A DNA stretch of 64,000 nucleotides from the NCBI RefSeq assembly GCF_902459505.1, contig NC_047095.1:115507380-115571379 (forward strand), read 5' to 3'. The stretch is from Geotrypetes seraphini. Its lineage: Eukaryota > Chordata > Amphibia > Gymnophiona > Dermophiidae. The notes below the pieces were generated by a model, which saw only the letters and a list, made by a program, of their open reading frames with translations, was not told the DNA's origin and did not search any database. Positions 49,084 through 58,712 of this stretch are shown in pieces. The position numbers and the translations under genes were made by a program. Numbering within the stretch: the stretch's first letter is position 1; the number at the start of each line of letters is the position of its first letter.

Positions 49084-50417
49084 TTCCTTGCTAGCCAATA
49101 CTCTTATCAGGCTGAATTATGGAGCAGACTAGTTCTTTGGTCTGTTCTGCCCTGCCCTGTTCATTTTGAACCCCCCTGTTTTTTCTTGCAAGACAAGCAG
49201 AGAGGGGCTAGATTGGGGAGCAGCAGTGTGGTCAACGCCTTCAGGGGATTCACCCCACCTCCTAAGGCCCTGAGGGCACTGCTCTGAATTTTATTAGTTG
49301 AGCAGGCAACAAGCAAATGCTGTTCAGCCAATCAAATTCAGGTTACTACTGTCAGGGGGTTCAGATGTGTTTTTTTTAGGGGGGGGATTACTTTTTGTTT
49401 GATGCAGTTTGAGTGGTTAAGCAGGCTGCTTACTCAACAAATCAAATTGCATCAAGCAAAAAGTAAACAAACCAAAAAAATAAAAGCAGGGCTGTAGAGC
49501 TGGGGATTCACTGAATCTTCTGAAAGCCCTCACCACATGCCACTGGGGAGCAGGTTGGCTCTTGTATACTGCAACATCTGCTTCTCCCCTCCTGCAGTTT
49601 GCCTGGGATAGGAAAGGTTGGAGGAGGCAGCAGAAGGCTATTCTCCATGAAATTACCAAGTAGGAAAGAGGGGGCAGGACACTTTTAAACCTGTTAAATT
49701 ACTGAATTGACTGGCAATCCCCCTTTTCCAAACCTGTGTCTCCAGTCAAAGGGGAGCAGGTCCTCCTTGATATCTCTTAAATTGTTATGGAGAAGGGAAG
49801 ACAGGTAAATCTATTATTCACTATAAGTTCTGATTTGGTTTTATTGATAATTAAATATGTTTTAGTTTACATTGGATTAGAAAATTCTTTTTTTTTTTGT
49901 GATAATCCACATATTTTAATCTGTCGGTTGATTTTTATGACTATGTGCTGCTTTGAGCAATTACATTGGTAAGGTGGTTCATAAATCATTATGTTTATTT
50001 GCATAGAAGGCCTTTACTGCGTTAATGTCATGGACCCCACCATCACATCTACAAGTCAAGATTTTCTTGTATGGTGAAAGGTATCTCCCCAATGTGAGTG
50101 AACTTGTGGAGACAGGCTTGCAATCTTCAAATTGGCCACACAGGGGAGCCACTGTACCATAGACAATAAATTGATGCTTAGAGTATTTGTTTTTATACAT
50201 CAAGTTCAGGCCTTCCAGCACCAAAGAAGCTGGTAGAGTTTGAAGTAGAAAGTAGAACAGCATGGGAATAGAAATTTTACCCATCACCATGGAATCCAGT
50301 CCATTTCCACTGTACCCGCTAAGATCCATTGCATTTCTACCCATCCCCACAGGAATCAAGTCTCATTTACTTGCTTGTAGTCCTCTGTTTCCTCCCAACC
50401 CCTAACAAGGTATAGTA
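49084..50417. other. Intergenic; one hairpin, no gene
   Basis: 49390..49475 is an imperfect inverted repeat (TTACTTTTTGTTTGATGCA and TGCATCAAGCAAAAAGTAA). 50270..50360 looks like a degenerate hAT piece (GGGAATAGAAATTTTACCC). An open minus frame at 49979..50359 has no recognised domain, and much of it overlaps repeat text. Confidence 0.45.
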
Positions 50418-50473
50418 GAGAGCGGCACTGAAATAGGGATTGCAGGAATTCCGCAGAACCCATGGGACTCTCA

Positions 50474-50592
50474 CGTAGGGTAATCAGATTTTCCGGACAA
50501 AGTGCCACGTTATGAAAAGCCATCCGGACCCCTGGACCTGTCCTCGAAAAGGAGGACGTCTGGGGAAATTTGGGCGTCTGGTAACCCTAACA
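50474..50592. repeat. Short TIR element, TAGGGTNACCAGA type
   Basis: It starts GTAGGGTAATCAGATTTTCC and ends GTCTGGTAACCCTA. Relatives are at 53787..54162 and 47268..47290. Confidence 0.6.
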
Positions 50593-50638
50593 CCCGCAAG
50601 GATGGGAGAAGTTGCCGTGGGATTCCTGCAGGAGTGTA

Positions 50639-50907
50639 CACATCCTCCTCCGTATTCGCGGTGGTTAGAGGCAGAGCCAGCCCGTGAATATTGAAAATTT
50701 GTGAATAACGTTTGGGCCGGCTCTGACCCAACCTACCTCCCGGACCTTACCTGGTGGTCTAGCGATGAAGTGGGGGCGGGAGCGATCTTCCTACACTCCT
50801 GCCCCGTGCAGAGCCGTCTTCGAAAATGGCTGTTGTGAGTTCTCGTTGTAGTCTCGTGAACAGGTGAAATCGCGGGTCCTGAAACCGCGAATAAAGAGGG
50901 AGGAGTG
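50639..50907. mobile_element. Tigger/pogo-type miniature element
   Basis: It starts CACATCCTCCTCCGTATTCG after TA, and ends CGCGAATAAAGAGGGAGGAG then TGTG. The termini match 39467..40014. Non-coding. Confidence 0.7.
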
Positions 50908-51250
50908 TGATCAAAATCTCTGGTGACTCCAGAATGAGGCTTGGAATGCACTGAGAGAGGCAAAAGGAGCACCAGAATGAGGCTTGAAATACTCAGCGAG
51001 GCAGCTGGAACACCAGACTGAAGCTTGGAACACTCATTGGTTGAATAGTCCAATAAACCACAGGAGACTGTTGGGTTTGGGAAGAAGCAAAGAGCTGTGA
51101 GCAAGTAAAAAAATAGCATCGACTCCTGCAGGTATGGGTGGGATGGAGATTAATTGTGGGGATGGAATGGATCTTGACGGGTACAGGTGGGTATGGGTTA
51201 GAATGATTCTACTGGGGATGAGTAAAATTTCTGTTTCCTCTGTCTGAAGG

Positions 51251-51950
51251 ACAGCGTGGCATTAGGGCTGAGACACAAGGAGAAGTGATTCCCTGTAATG
51301 TCACATACCACAACAGTGATGGAAATTAAAACTCGAGTCATAGGTTCACATGCAGAGATTTGGCGAGAGAACCAAGGGTTTGAACTGTGGCAAAGGAAAA
51401 TAGTGATTCACCCAATCACACACAGAATTAGTCATGGAGTCGAAGACTGGAGTTAAATAAAATAAACAGCCCTTCAGGTCAGAGGGGTTTGAAATGTAGG
51501 CCCCAGGTTTTTTTCCTGAATCACTAGACCCCTCTCCTTCATGAATTAAGAGATAGCAGTGCAGCACTTTCAACTAATTTAGAATATTGCAGTATGAATG
51601 ACAGAGGGCGGCAAGTGGTGTGACATCATACCTTTCTTGCAAAAACCATACGGTTTTCAGTATCTTGCAGTTTGAAACTGATTTTCATGGTCCTTCAACA
51701 AAATGAGCCAGGCTACTTGAAAGAATAAGTTAGCCCTCTACACACCTTTGAGACCTCTGAAGTTCTTTCAAGGAACATTGCTATATGTACCCTCATCAAA
51801 AGAAACAGCAAGATGTGAAACCAACCAGTGAGCCCCCATACTCTGGAAATTACTCCCAGAAGGGCTACATGTAACTTGAGACTACCTCTTACTTCAGAAA
51901 GCAGGCGAAAGCCTGTCTGTTCTCCTGAGCCTTTAATACATATTGTAGAG
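51251..51950. other. No gene or recognised element
   Basis: No domain-bearing frame and no element ends found. Confidence 0.45.
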
Positions 51951-52368
51951 CAGTGTTTTTCAACCTTTTTACACCTATGGACCAGCAGAAATAAAATAAT
52001 TATTCTGTGGACCGGCATCGGTCCGTGGACCGGCGGGTGAAGAACACTGGGCTAAGTCGTGGGCCGGACCCCGCCCCCATAATAGGAATAATTGCACCTT
52101 GCACGTCCCGTGCCTCATCTGGAAGCCTTCCCTCTGACGTTGCAACGCCAGAAAGAAGGCTTCCGGTTCAGGTGCAGGATACCCGTAAGAGCCATTGCCC
52201 GTGGCTTTGTGCACTGAATCAGTTAGGAAGAGGGAGCTGGCTCGAATATAATGCCACATCGATCGCACCATGGACTGGCAGTTGAAGAACACTGTTTTGG
52301 GCCTGATGCACGTGCTGGCCCTGTGGACCGGCAGGAAATTTCCGTGGACCGGTGGTTGAAGAACACTG
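51951..52368. mobile_element. hAT-type element (CAGTGTTTTTCAACC)
   Basis: The ends are CAGTGTTTTTCAACC and GGTTGAAGAACACTG. The terminal phrase with GTGGACCGGC recurs internally near 52015..52050 and 52260..52300, so this is a composite or internally rearranged copy. Flanking repeats are only partly alike. Confidence 0.7.
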
Positions 52369-52523
52369 TTTGTGACGGACTGTATGCTCATTCCACACCT
52401 GCACTAGCTTGCTACACACCCTGTAACTTAGACCAGTTCCTTATATCTCATTTAACTGTACATAGAACTTGCCATGAGTTTGGCCACCCATCTGTTTATC
52501 CCAAATGAATCCATACTACCCAT

Positions 52524-52783
52524 TAGAGAATGACACGGGGGCAAATTTGTTCCTGTCCTTGCAGGAACTCAAATTTTCTCATCCCGTCCCCATGAGTTGT
52601 CCCACTCCCTGCCCCTGTCCCATTCCTGTAAGCAGCTCAAACACTTATGATTTTAAAATTTTTGAGGCTTGTGCAGATGAGGATGGAGCTTGTAGGAATG
52701 GGGCAGGAAAAGAACTCATGGGGACGGGATGGGAAAGAGTTCCCAAGGGGATGGGGGAAAATTTATCCCCATGTCATTCTCTG
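52524..52783. mobile_element. hAT miniature element, 260 bp
   Basis: The ends are TAGAGAATGACACGGGG and CCCCATGTCATTCTCTG, and the flanks CTACCCAT (52516..52523) and CTACCCAC (52784..52791) form an 8-bp duplication with one change. The right arm is complementary to the left over much of its length. Confidence 0.88.
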
Positions 52784-52874
52784 CTACCCACCTTGTCCCC
52801 ATCTAACTGTCAAGTATCTGAACTTGACCTCCCAAGTACTATCTAATGTAAATCAGAGTCTAAAGTGGATAGGA

Positions 52875-53055
52875 CTATGGTATTCAATCCCAGTCCTTTA
52901 GAGCTACAAACTGGCCAGATTTTCATATCTATGAATATTCATGAGGCAGATTTACACACAATGGAGATGATATTCAGGGAGTTCTCTTATTTATTGGGGA
53001 TATTCTGAAAATTTGACCTATTTGCAGTCCTCAAGGAATGGGAGTGAATACTGCT
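52875..53055. mobile_element. Old hAT family B copy
   Basis: TATTCATGAGGCAGATTTAC and the layout GATTTTCA ... CTGAAAATTTGACC resemble 43367..43573, but the ends are eroded. Confidence 0.5.
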
Positions 53056-53417
53056 GGATTAGAATTCTCTGATGGCTCCAGGCATTAGGGACAGGCAGAG
53101 TGCAGGCCTAGATTTTGCCCTGTTGCATGCAGGGATTTGTAGTTCTGAGTTTCTTAGAGAATCAATGGTAAAAATATGAACTACAACTCTCAGCATGCAA
53201 TGGGACGCAACCAGGTCTGACTCAGGCTGCCCCTGGTGGTCTATGATTTAAAAAACCCACCACACCACTGGGTGAATATTGGACCTTTACTCTTTTGCTT
53301 TGACTTCAACTGCTCTTCAGAAACTATTGCCCTGGGTGACCACCTAGTCTTGTCTCATGGTTGGACCAGCCCTGCAGAGGAGGTGGTGGCTTTTAACAAC
53401 AAGGGTGGCAAAAATGA

Positions 53418-53785
53418 TAAAAGGAAAGGGATGACTTCCCTATGAGGAAAGGCTAAAGCTGCTAGGGCTCTTCAGCCTGGAGAAGAGATGTCTCAGGGGA
53501 GATATGATAGAGGCCTATAAAATACTGAGTGGAGCAGAGCAAGTAGATGTGAACTGCTTGTTTACTCTTTCCAAAAATACTAGGACTAGGAGGCATGTGA
53601 TGAGGCTATTAAGTAGTAAATTTAAAACAAACTGCAGAAAATATTTATTCGCTCACCGTGTAATTAAACTCTGGAATTCGTTGCCGGAGAATGTGGTGAA
53701 AGCAGTTAGCTCAGCAGGGTTTAAAAAAGGTTTGCATAATTTCCTAAAACAGAAGTCCAGGTACTTGTGGTCACTGTCAGAAAAG
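53418..53785 (+). mobile_element. CR1-clade LINE ORF2 C-terminus, divergent subfamily
   Basis: The translation RGDMIEAYKILSGAEQVDVN and RKYLFAHRVIKLWNSLPENV, then KKGLHNFLKQK, is the conserved CR1 tail, distinct from the other copies. It continues at 54163..54209 and 54972..55005 after insertions, finishing with CTTGTGTTCTTATC. Confidence 0.85.
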
Positions 53786-53786
53786 G

Positions 53787-54162
53787 TATGGTTCCAGATT
53801 TTCCGTCTGGAAAATCCGGACCCTTAGACCCGCCCCCCCAGGCCCGCCCAGTTCCACCCATCCCCGCCCTGTCATGGTCCCGCTCCAGTCTCTCCATTGT
53901 CCCACCCCGGCCCCACCCCCTGCTGCCTGCTCTCAGCAGGCAGGACATCTGTGCATGCACAGATACATCACAATGATGTCACGCATGCATGCACACTACG
54001 TCATCACATCGTATCCGCGCATGCGCGGATGCTCTACTGTGCAAAGGAAAGCTTTTCAAAATGCAGACAAAGTGCTGGGTTTTGAAAAGCCGTCCGGACC
54101 CCTGGACATATCCTCAAAAGGAAGACATGTCCGGGGAAATCCAGATGTCTGGTAACCCTAAG
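53787..54162. mobile_element. TIR element (TGGTAACCCTA type) inside CR1
   Basis: It starts GTTCCAGATTTTCCGTCTGG and ends CAGATGTCTGGTAACCCTA. The interior has repeated GCATGCAYAG-like phrases. Related to 50474..50592. Confidence 0.55.
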
Positions 54163-54209
54163 AAAAGGGATACCCAGGCTTGATGGACCTTTGATCCTTC
54201 CCTAAATGG

Positions 54210-54501
54210 CAGTGGTCTCCAACTCAAACCCTTTGCAGGGCCACATTTTGGATTTGTAGGTACTTGGAGGGCCTCAGAAAAAAACAGTTAATGTCTTATT
54301 AAAGAAATGACAATTTTGCATGAGGTAAAACTCTTTAAAGTTTATAAATCTTTCCTTTTGGCTAAGTCTTAATAATAATATTGTCATTTATAGCTAAAGA
54401 GACATATGATCAATAAACTGTTTTATTTTCTTTTGTGATTATGATAAACATACCGAGGGCCTCAAAATAGTATCTGGCGGGCCGTGAGTTTGAGACCACT
54501 G
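54210..54501. mobile_element. hAT family A element, left member of a composite
   Basis: CAGTGGTCTCCAACTC to GAGTTTGAGACCACTG. The left flank CTAAATGG (54202..54209) matches not its own right flank but the right flank of the second copy. Confidence 0.85.
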
Positions 54502-54679
54502 AGTTAAGGGGAACAGTTAATCTGCTGGCTGGGTTGGAGGGCAGAGGGGAGAACAGGACAATCAAGCCATTTTGACATCACTGATGAGGTTGGCTCTTAT
54601 TGGTGGAATGAGGCATTATGACATCACAATCTCATCTCTGCTTCCCAAAGACAAACAGGATGTCATGGTTACAGTTAAG
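54502..54679. repeat. Spacer between two hAT copies
   Basis: About 178 bp bounded by AGTTAAGG and AGTTAAG. It contains the dispersed phrase GGACAATCAAGCCATT then TTGGCTCTTATTGGTGG, also found at 58379, 62039 and 62312. Confidence 0.6.
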
Positions 54680-54971
54680 CCTCTGGTCTCAAACTCAAAG
54701 CCTTTGCAGGGCCACATTTTGGATTTGTAGGTACTTGGAGGGCCACAGGAAAAAAATAGTTAATGTTTTATTAAGGAAATGACAATTTTGCATGAGGGAA
54801 AACTCTTTATAGTTTATAAATCTTTCCTTTTGGCTAACAATAATATTGTAAATTATATGATCAAGAAACTGTTTTATTTTACTTTTGTGATTATGATAAA
54901 CATACCGAGGGCCTCAAAATGGGACCTGGCGGGCCGCATGTGGCCCCCGGGCCACGAGATTGAGACCACTG
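54680..54971. mobile_element. hAT family A element, right member of a composite
   Basis: CCTCTGGTCTCAAACTC to GAGATTGAGACCACTG, in the same orientation as 54210..54501. The right flank CTATATGG (54972..54979) pairs with CTAAATGG at 54202..54209. Confidence 0.85.
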
Positions 54972-55005
54972 CTATATGGCAACTCTTGTGTTCTTATCTT
55001 AACAA

Positions 55006-55600
55006 CCGCCCACCCATCCTCTGACACCCTCCCAGAGAAGCTCTTCCCTTTCTTTCCACAGGGGTCTAAGAAAACACAGATCAGGATATATTCCACCAAG
55101 GAAGTATCTGCTCTTCCTCCATCCTTCAGACAGAAGCCAATATTACAGCATGGAGTCTGAGCTTTGCCTCTCTTCAGCCCATATTTCACCCCCATTATAT
55201 TGATGGAACTCGATGCTCCTGTTTCTCTATGAAAAGCAGAGAACTACAAGTTCCAGCAAGCAGTGGGGGCATGAAAAGCAGAAAACTACAAGTCCCAGCA
55301 AGCAGTGGGGACAAAATCAGGCACAGGCCATGAAAAAGATGAGAGCAGGAAAAATGAGCAAAAGCGGAGGCACAATGGGACAGGGGAGACAGAACTATGA
55401 GCAAATAAGACTCAGTGCAGAGAGACAGGGGAAGCAGGAAGATAGAATGATTAAATTTGAAGCAAGTTCCAAACAAAGGTCCAACAAAATACTTTTCACT
55501 CTTTAGCTCAATCTTTTATACGTACAATTTGATATGGTTACATTGTACCTCAGGGGGTTCCTGCCCCATTTCATCTGTAAATGTATAGGTGGTTTCCTTT
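55006..55600. other. No gene; small tandem duplication
   Basis: 55240..55310 holds two copies of a GAAAACTACAAGTCCCAGCA-like unit. Nothing else recognised. Confidence 0.45.
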
Positions 55601-55606
55601 TTGAAT

Positions 55607-55798
55607 GGGGGTTCTCAAGCTAGTCTATGAGACACACCCAGCCAGTTGGGTTTTCAGGATATCTCAATGAATATGCATGAGACAGATTTACATGCACCGT
55701 CTCCCTTGTATACAGATCTATCTAATGCATGTTCATTGTGAGCATTCTGAAAAACTGACTGTTCCAGGTGTGCTTGAAGGATTTGGTTGATAACCATT
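55607..55798. mobile_element. Old hAT family B copy
   Basis: GGTTTTCAGGATATCTCAAT, GAATATGCATGAGACAGA and a weak inverted right half match the 43367 family. The termini are eroded. Confidence 0.55.
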
Positions 55799-56265
55799 GT
55801 CTTTGAATGTTATCCTTATGGGTTTCCAGATACCACTTTGTGACAGATCAAAGACTGTTGGTGGGGAACGAGTAGGACACCCAAAATGTGCATTATGAAG
55901 AAGCAGAATGGCCTACGGGTGTGGGAGGGTGCAGTGGAATGTTCAAGAGTAGTTGCTTCTAGTCACACGGAGAAGTCCTGCCTCCTCCTGTGCCCAACTC
56001 GCCCCACCCCCAACAAATCAAATTCTGTTCTCTCCATGTTGCTACTGATTCCTCTGGTGGTCTTTCTGTTTGCCTCGGTGGTCCTTATTTCTTATTCAGA
56101 ACTATATCAGATTGTCATCCCTCTGTGTGTGCAGTAGGGGGTGGGGACGTATGATGGAGATCAATCAGAGAAGGAGGTCCCAGAGCAGGAGACTGTGGTC
56201 CCCTCGAAGAATGGCATGCAGGAAATGTGCGGATGGACAGGCACAAGCTGGAGCTCTGCAGGTCT

Positions 56266-56606
56266 CTACATGTACATCACCACCACCTCCACCTCCTTCT
56301 CCTCTTCCTCCTCCTCCTCCTCCTCCTCCTCCTCCTCAATCTCTTCCTCCTTCTCAGGCTCCTCCTCCTCCTCCTCAATTTCTTGTTCTTCAGTTTCCTC
56401 TTCTTCTTCCTCCGGGATGTAATAGAGGGTTTTGGACCCCTGGAACTGGTGCAGGTTTTCTGTTTGGTTCTCTGCAGTCGGGGGTCCTTCGTCTATATGC
56501 TTTATGGGCAGAAAGGCATCGTTTGAAGCCTCAAGGGGGCGCTCTTCCAGGTCCCAATAAAAATTTCCAAGCCCTGCAGCTGAAGGAGGCAGAACAGAAT
56601 TAAAAG
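56266..56606 (-). CDS. Acidic open frame, possible terminal exon (unrecognised)
   Basis: On the minus strand an open frame reads through LGNFYWDLEERPLEASNDAF and KHIDEGPPTAENQTENLHQF into a 50-residue Glu-rich tail, ending KEVEVVVMYM and a stop. A CTGCAG acceptor-like site lies just before GGCTTGGAAAT near 56575, so the first residues of the open frame may be intron. The Glu run is made by a TCC/TCT microsatellite, but the upstream 55 residues look like ordinary protein. I do not recognise the family, and no partner exon was found. Confidence 0.3.
56284..56412. repeat. CCT/TCC microsatellite
   Basis: Nearly continuous TCC/TTC triplets. It creates proline, serine or glutamate runs depending on frame and strand. 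Confidence 0.95.
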
Positions 56607-56649
56607 AATAGCGAAACAACTGAAGACCAGATCTAAATATACTCTAGGG

Positions 56650-57211
56650 CAGTGGTCCCCCAACTCCTGTCCTGGAGGCCCACCAGGCCAATAGCCCTAA
56701 TGAATATGCATGGAGCAGATTTGCATTCCTGCCACTTCCATTATATGCAAATCTCTCTCATGCATATTCATTTGGGCTAGTCACTTTAATATGGAGAGAT
56801 ATTAATTATAACACTGTGATACTCAAATTGATCTAATATCTTCTATAATCACAGCTCACAATGAAATAATGTTATATTTAATTAGAATTGTGAAAACCTC
56901 ACCGCTGAGGATCATTAAAGAGATCTTACCATCCGATACAGATAAGTTTTTTTACTTTTTTTACTTTTATTCTTATTTTTCACACATTGTTTCTTGGATG
57001 GTAAAGGGGACAGTGAAAACGATGAGGGTCCCCCAATGAACCCCAGTTTGGTGTTATCACCAGTCACGGGTTTAGGGTCTGAGGTTTTCACAATTCTAAT
57101 TAATTATAACATTATTTCATTGTGAGCTGTGATTATAGAAGATATTCATTTGGGCTAGCCAGAAAACACGATTGGCCTGGTGGTCCTCCAGGACAGGGTT
57201 GGGGACCCCTG
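56650..57211. mobile_element. hAT family B element split by a snapback insertion
   Basis: It begins CAGTGGTCCCCCAACTCCTG and ends GGGGACCCCTG, flanked by CTCTAGGG and CTTTAGGG (one change in 8). The insertion at 56781..57141 accounts for its extra length. Confidence 0.85.
56781..57141 (-). mobile_element. Snapback element with 17-bp target duplication
   Basis: The duplication is ATATTCATTTGGGCTAG (56764..56780 and 57142..57158). The left arm (about 56838..56905) is complementary to about 57078..57141, including CTATAATCACAGCTCACAAT. A 57-bp unpaired segment precedes the left arm. Same plan as 45008..45280 and 40967..42888. I found no hammerhead-like core in its centre. Confidence 0.78.
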
Positions 57212-57411
57212 CTTTAGGGTGATCTTTTAGCAGTGATCTGGCTCAGTTGTTCAGTAAGCTAGATAAATCCTGTACAATCCGCAAACTTTTTTTTTTTTTT
57301 TTTTGCCCTGGCGCACTAACGGAGCAAATGTTTTTCCGTGGCACGCCCAGATCCCCTACTCTACCCCCGCCCTGCCCCCAGCCCCACTCCCACACGAACC
57401 TTGTCTAATTT

Positions 57412-57562
57412 TCCCTGAGCTCAGAGCCGCGTCTGGAGGGGCTCCGAGCGTGCGCAGATGTCGACGCCATGAGGTCGCTCGCACGGGTGCCTGCACACGA
57501 CGACGTCACCTCGACGTCTGTGCACGCTCAGAGGCCTTCCAGACGCGGCCCCAAACTCAGGG
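57412..57562. repeat. CpG-rich inverted repeat
   Basis: CCCTGAGCTCAGAGCCGCGT and the complement of ACGCGGCCCCAAACTCAGGG form imperfect arms, with GCGTGCGCAGATGTCGAC/GTCTGTGCACGC further in. Part of an unidentified miniature element. Confidence 0.5.
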
Positions 57563-57876
57563 AAAACGAGACGAGGTTCGCGTGAGGGCAGAGCGGAGGA
57601 GAGGCGTCAACGTTGGGCGTGACACTCTAGATAAGTCACATCCTTCAATCCCTGGCGGTACATCCGGAATCTCGCCGCAGCACACTGGTGTAATAACTAT
57701 CATCCTGCTAACAAAATTGTTGAGGACATAGTTCGTACACAATTACAGGATTTATTTTTTCTTTTTTGAAAATTCCAATGTTTTACATCCCAATCAAACA
57801 GGCTTCAGCAAACATCATAGACAGCTCTTTTGGGTATGACCACATACATGCAATATCATTTAGCAAAAGCTTAGGG

Positions 57877-58033
57877 CTCCTTTTACGGAGCTGCGTTAGC
57901 GGCTTTATCGCACGTGACTTTTTATCACGCGCTGGCCCGAAAAACTACTGCCTGCTCAAGAGGAGGCGGTAGCGGCTAGCGTGGCTGGCAGTTTCGCGTG
58001 CGCTATTGCGCGGCTTCGTAAAAGGAGCCCTAA
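57877..58033. repeat. Miniature element with TTAGGGCTCCTTTTAC ends
   Basis: TTAGGGCTCCTTTTACGGAG at the left and CGTAAAAGGAGCCCTAA at the right. 157 bp, GC-rich interior, no coding part. Related to 29994..30138. Confidence 0.75.
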
Positions 58034-58099
58034 ATCTGTTTATTTTATTATCTCTCAATCTTTCTGCAGGTTTTGATCTCGTAGCCCATTCGATAATAC

Positions 58100-58342
58100 T
58101 ATTTATTTTTATTTATTCAATTTTTCTATACCGTTCTCCCAGGGGAGCTCAAACGGTTTGCATTCATTTATTCAGGAACTTAAGCATTTTTCCCTGTCTA
58201 TCCCTGCAGGCTCACAATCTACCTAACGTACCTGGGGCAATGGGGGGATTAAGTGACTTGCCCAGGGTCACAAGGAGCAGCGTGGTTTTGAACCCATAAC
58301 CTCAGGGTGCTGAGGCCGTAGCTTTAACCACTGCGCCACTCT
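58100..58342 (-). mobile_element. tRNA-derived SINE with L2-like tail
   Basis: On the minus strand: AGTGGCGCAGTGGTTAAAGC (A box), GGTTATGGGTTCAAAACC (B box), CTCCTTGTGACCCTGGGC, then a tail GCAAACCGTTTGAGCTCCC ... GAATAAATAAAAATAAAT. It has complete head and tail. Confidence 0.9.
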
Positions 58343-58489
58343 AGAAATCAAAATGTAGTAAAAGTGAGCTGAGTATAGGACAATCATGCCATTGTGACAT
58401 CACTGATGAGGTTGGCTCTTATTGGTGGAATGAGGCATTATGATGTCATAATACCAGCCCTGGTTATCAGAGGCTGAAACTCTTCACAC
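58343..58489. repeat. Copy of the 'GGACAATCAAGCCATT' dispersed unit
   Basis: CTAGAAATCAAAATGTAGTA followed by TAGGACAATCATGCCATTGT and TTGGCTCTTATTGGTGG. The same unit precedes SINEs at 62012 and 62281. Confidence 0.65.
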
Positions 58490-58712
58490 TGTTTATTTAT
58501 TGAATTTTCTACATAGTTCTCCCAGGGGAGCTCAGAATGGTTTATTCAGGTACTCAAGCATTTTTCTCTGTCTGTCCCAGTGAGCTCACAATCTAATGTA
58601 CCTGGGGCAGTGGGGGGATTAAGTGACTTGCCCAGGGTCACAAGGAGCAGCGTAGGTTTGAACCCACAAACTCAGGGTAGTGAGGCTGGCGCTTTAACCA
58701 CTGCGCCACTCT
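58490..58712 (-). mobile_element. tRNA-derived SINE
   Basis: Same family as 58100..58342, with A box GGCGCAGTGGTTAAAGC and B box GTGGGTTCAAACC. It abuts the L2 tail at 58713. Confidence 0.88.

Larger units (their letters stand above)
50418..51250. mobile_element. Degenerate hAT element with nested insertions
   Basis: TAGAGAGCGGCACTGAAATA at the left and AAAATTTCTGTTTCCTCT at the right, with GGGTGGGATGG-rich text near 51130..51210, resemble the element at 3320..3822. It has been opened by the pieces at 50474..50592 and 50639..50907. Confidence 0.5.

Noticed and set aside
49979-50359. 126-codon minus frame as a host exon
   Set aside because: Half lies in hAT-like repeat text (GGGAATAGAAATTTTACCC region) and no splice signals or domain support it.
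56070-56603. Plus-strand frame with long proline runs
   Set aside because: Created by the CCT/TCC microsatellite; no domain, and the opposite strand looks more protein-like.
56838-57141. Hammerhead motif in the 56.8-kb snapback element
   Set aside because: A CTGAGGA occurs near 56908, but there is no GAAA or closing stems at the needed distances.
57303-57731. Arginine-rich plus frame as a gene
   Set aside because: Covers a CpG-rich inverted repeat; composition explains the open frame.
58100-58342. tRNA gene
   Set aside because: A- and B-box-like text is present, but the sequence continues into a SINE body and LINE-like tail, and no full cloverleaf can be drawn.
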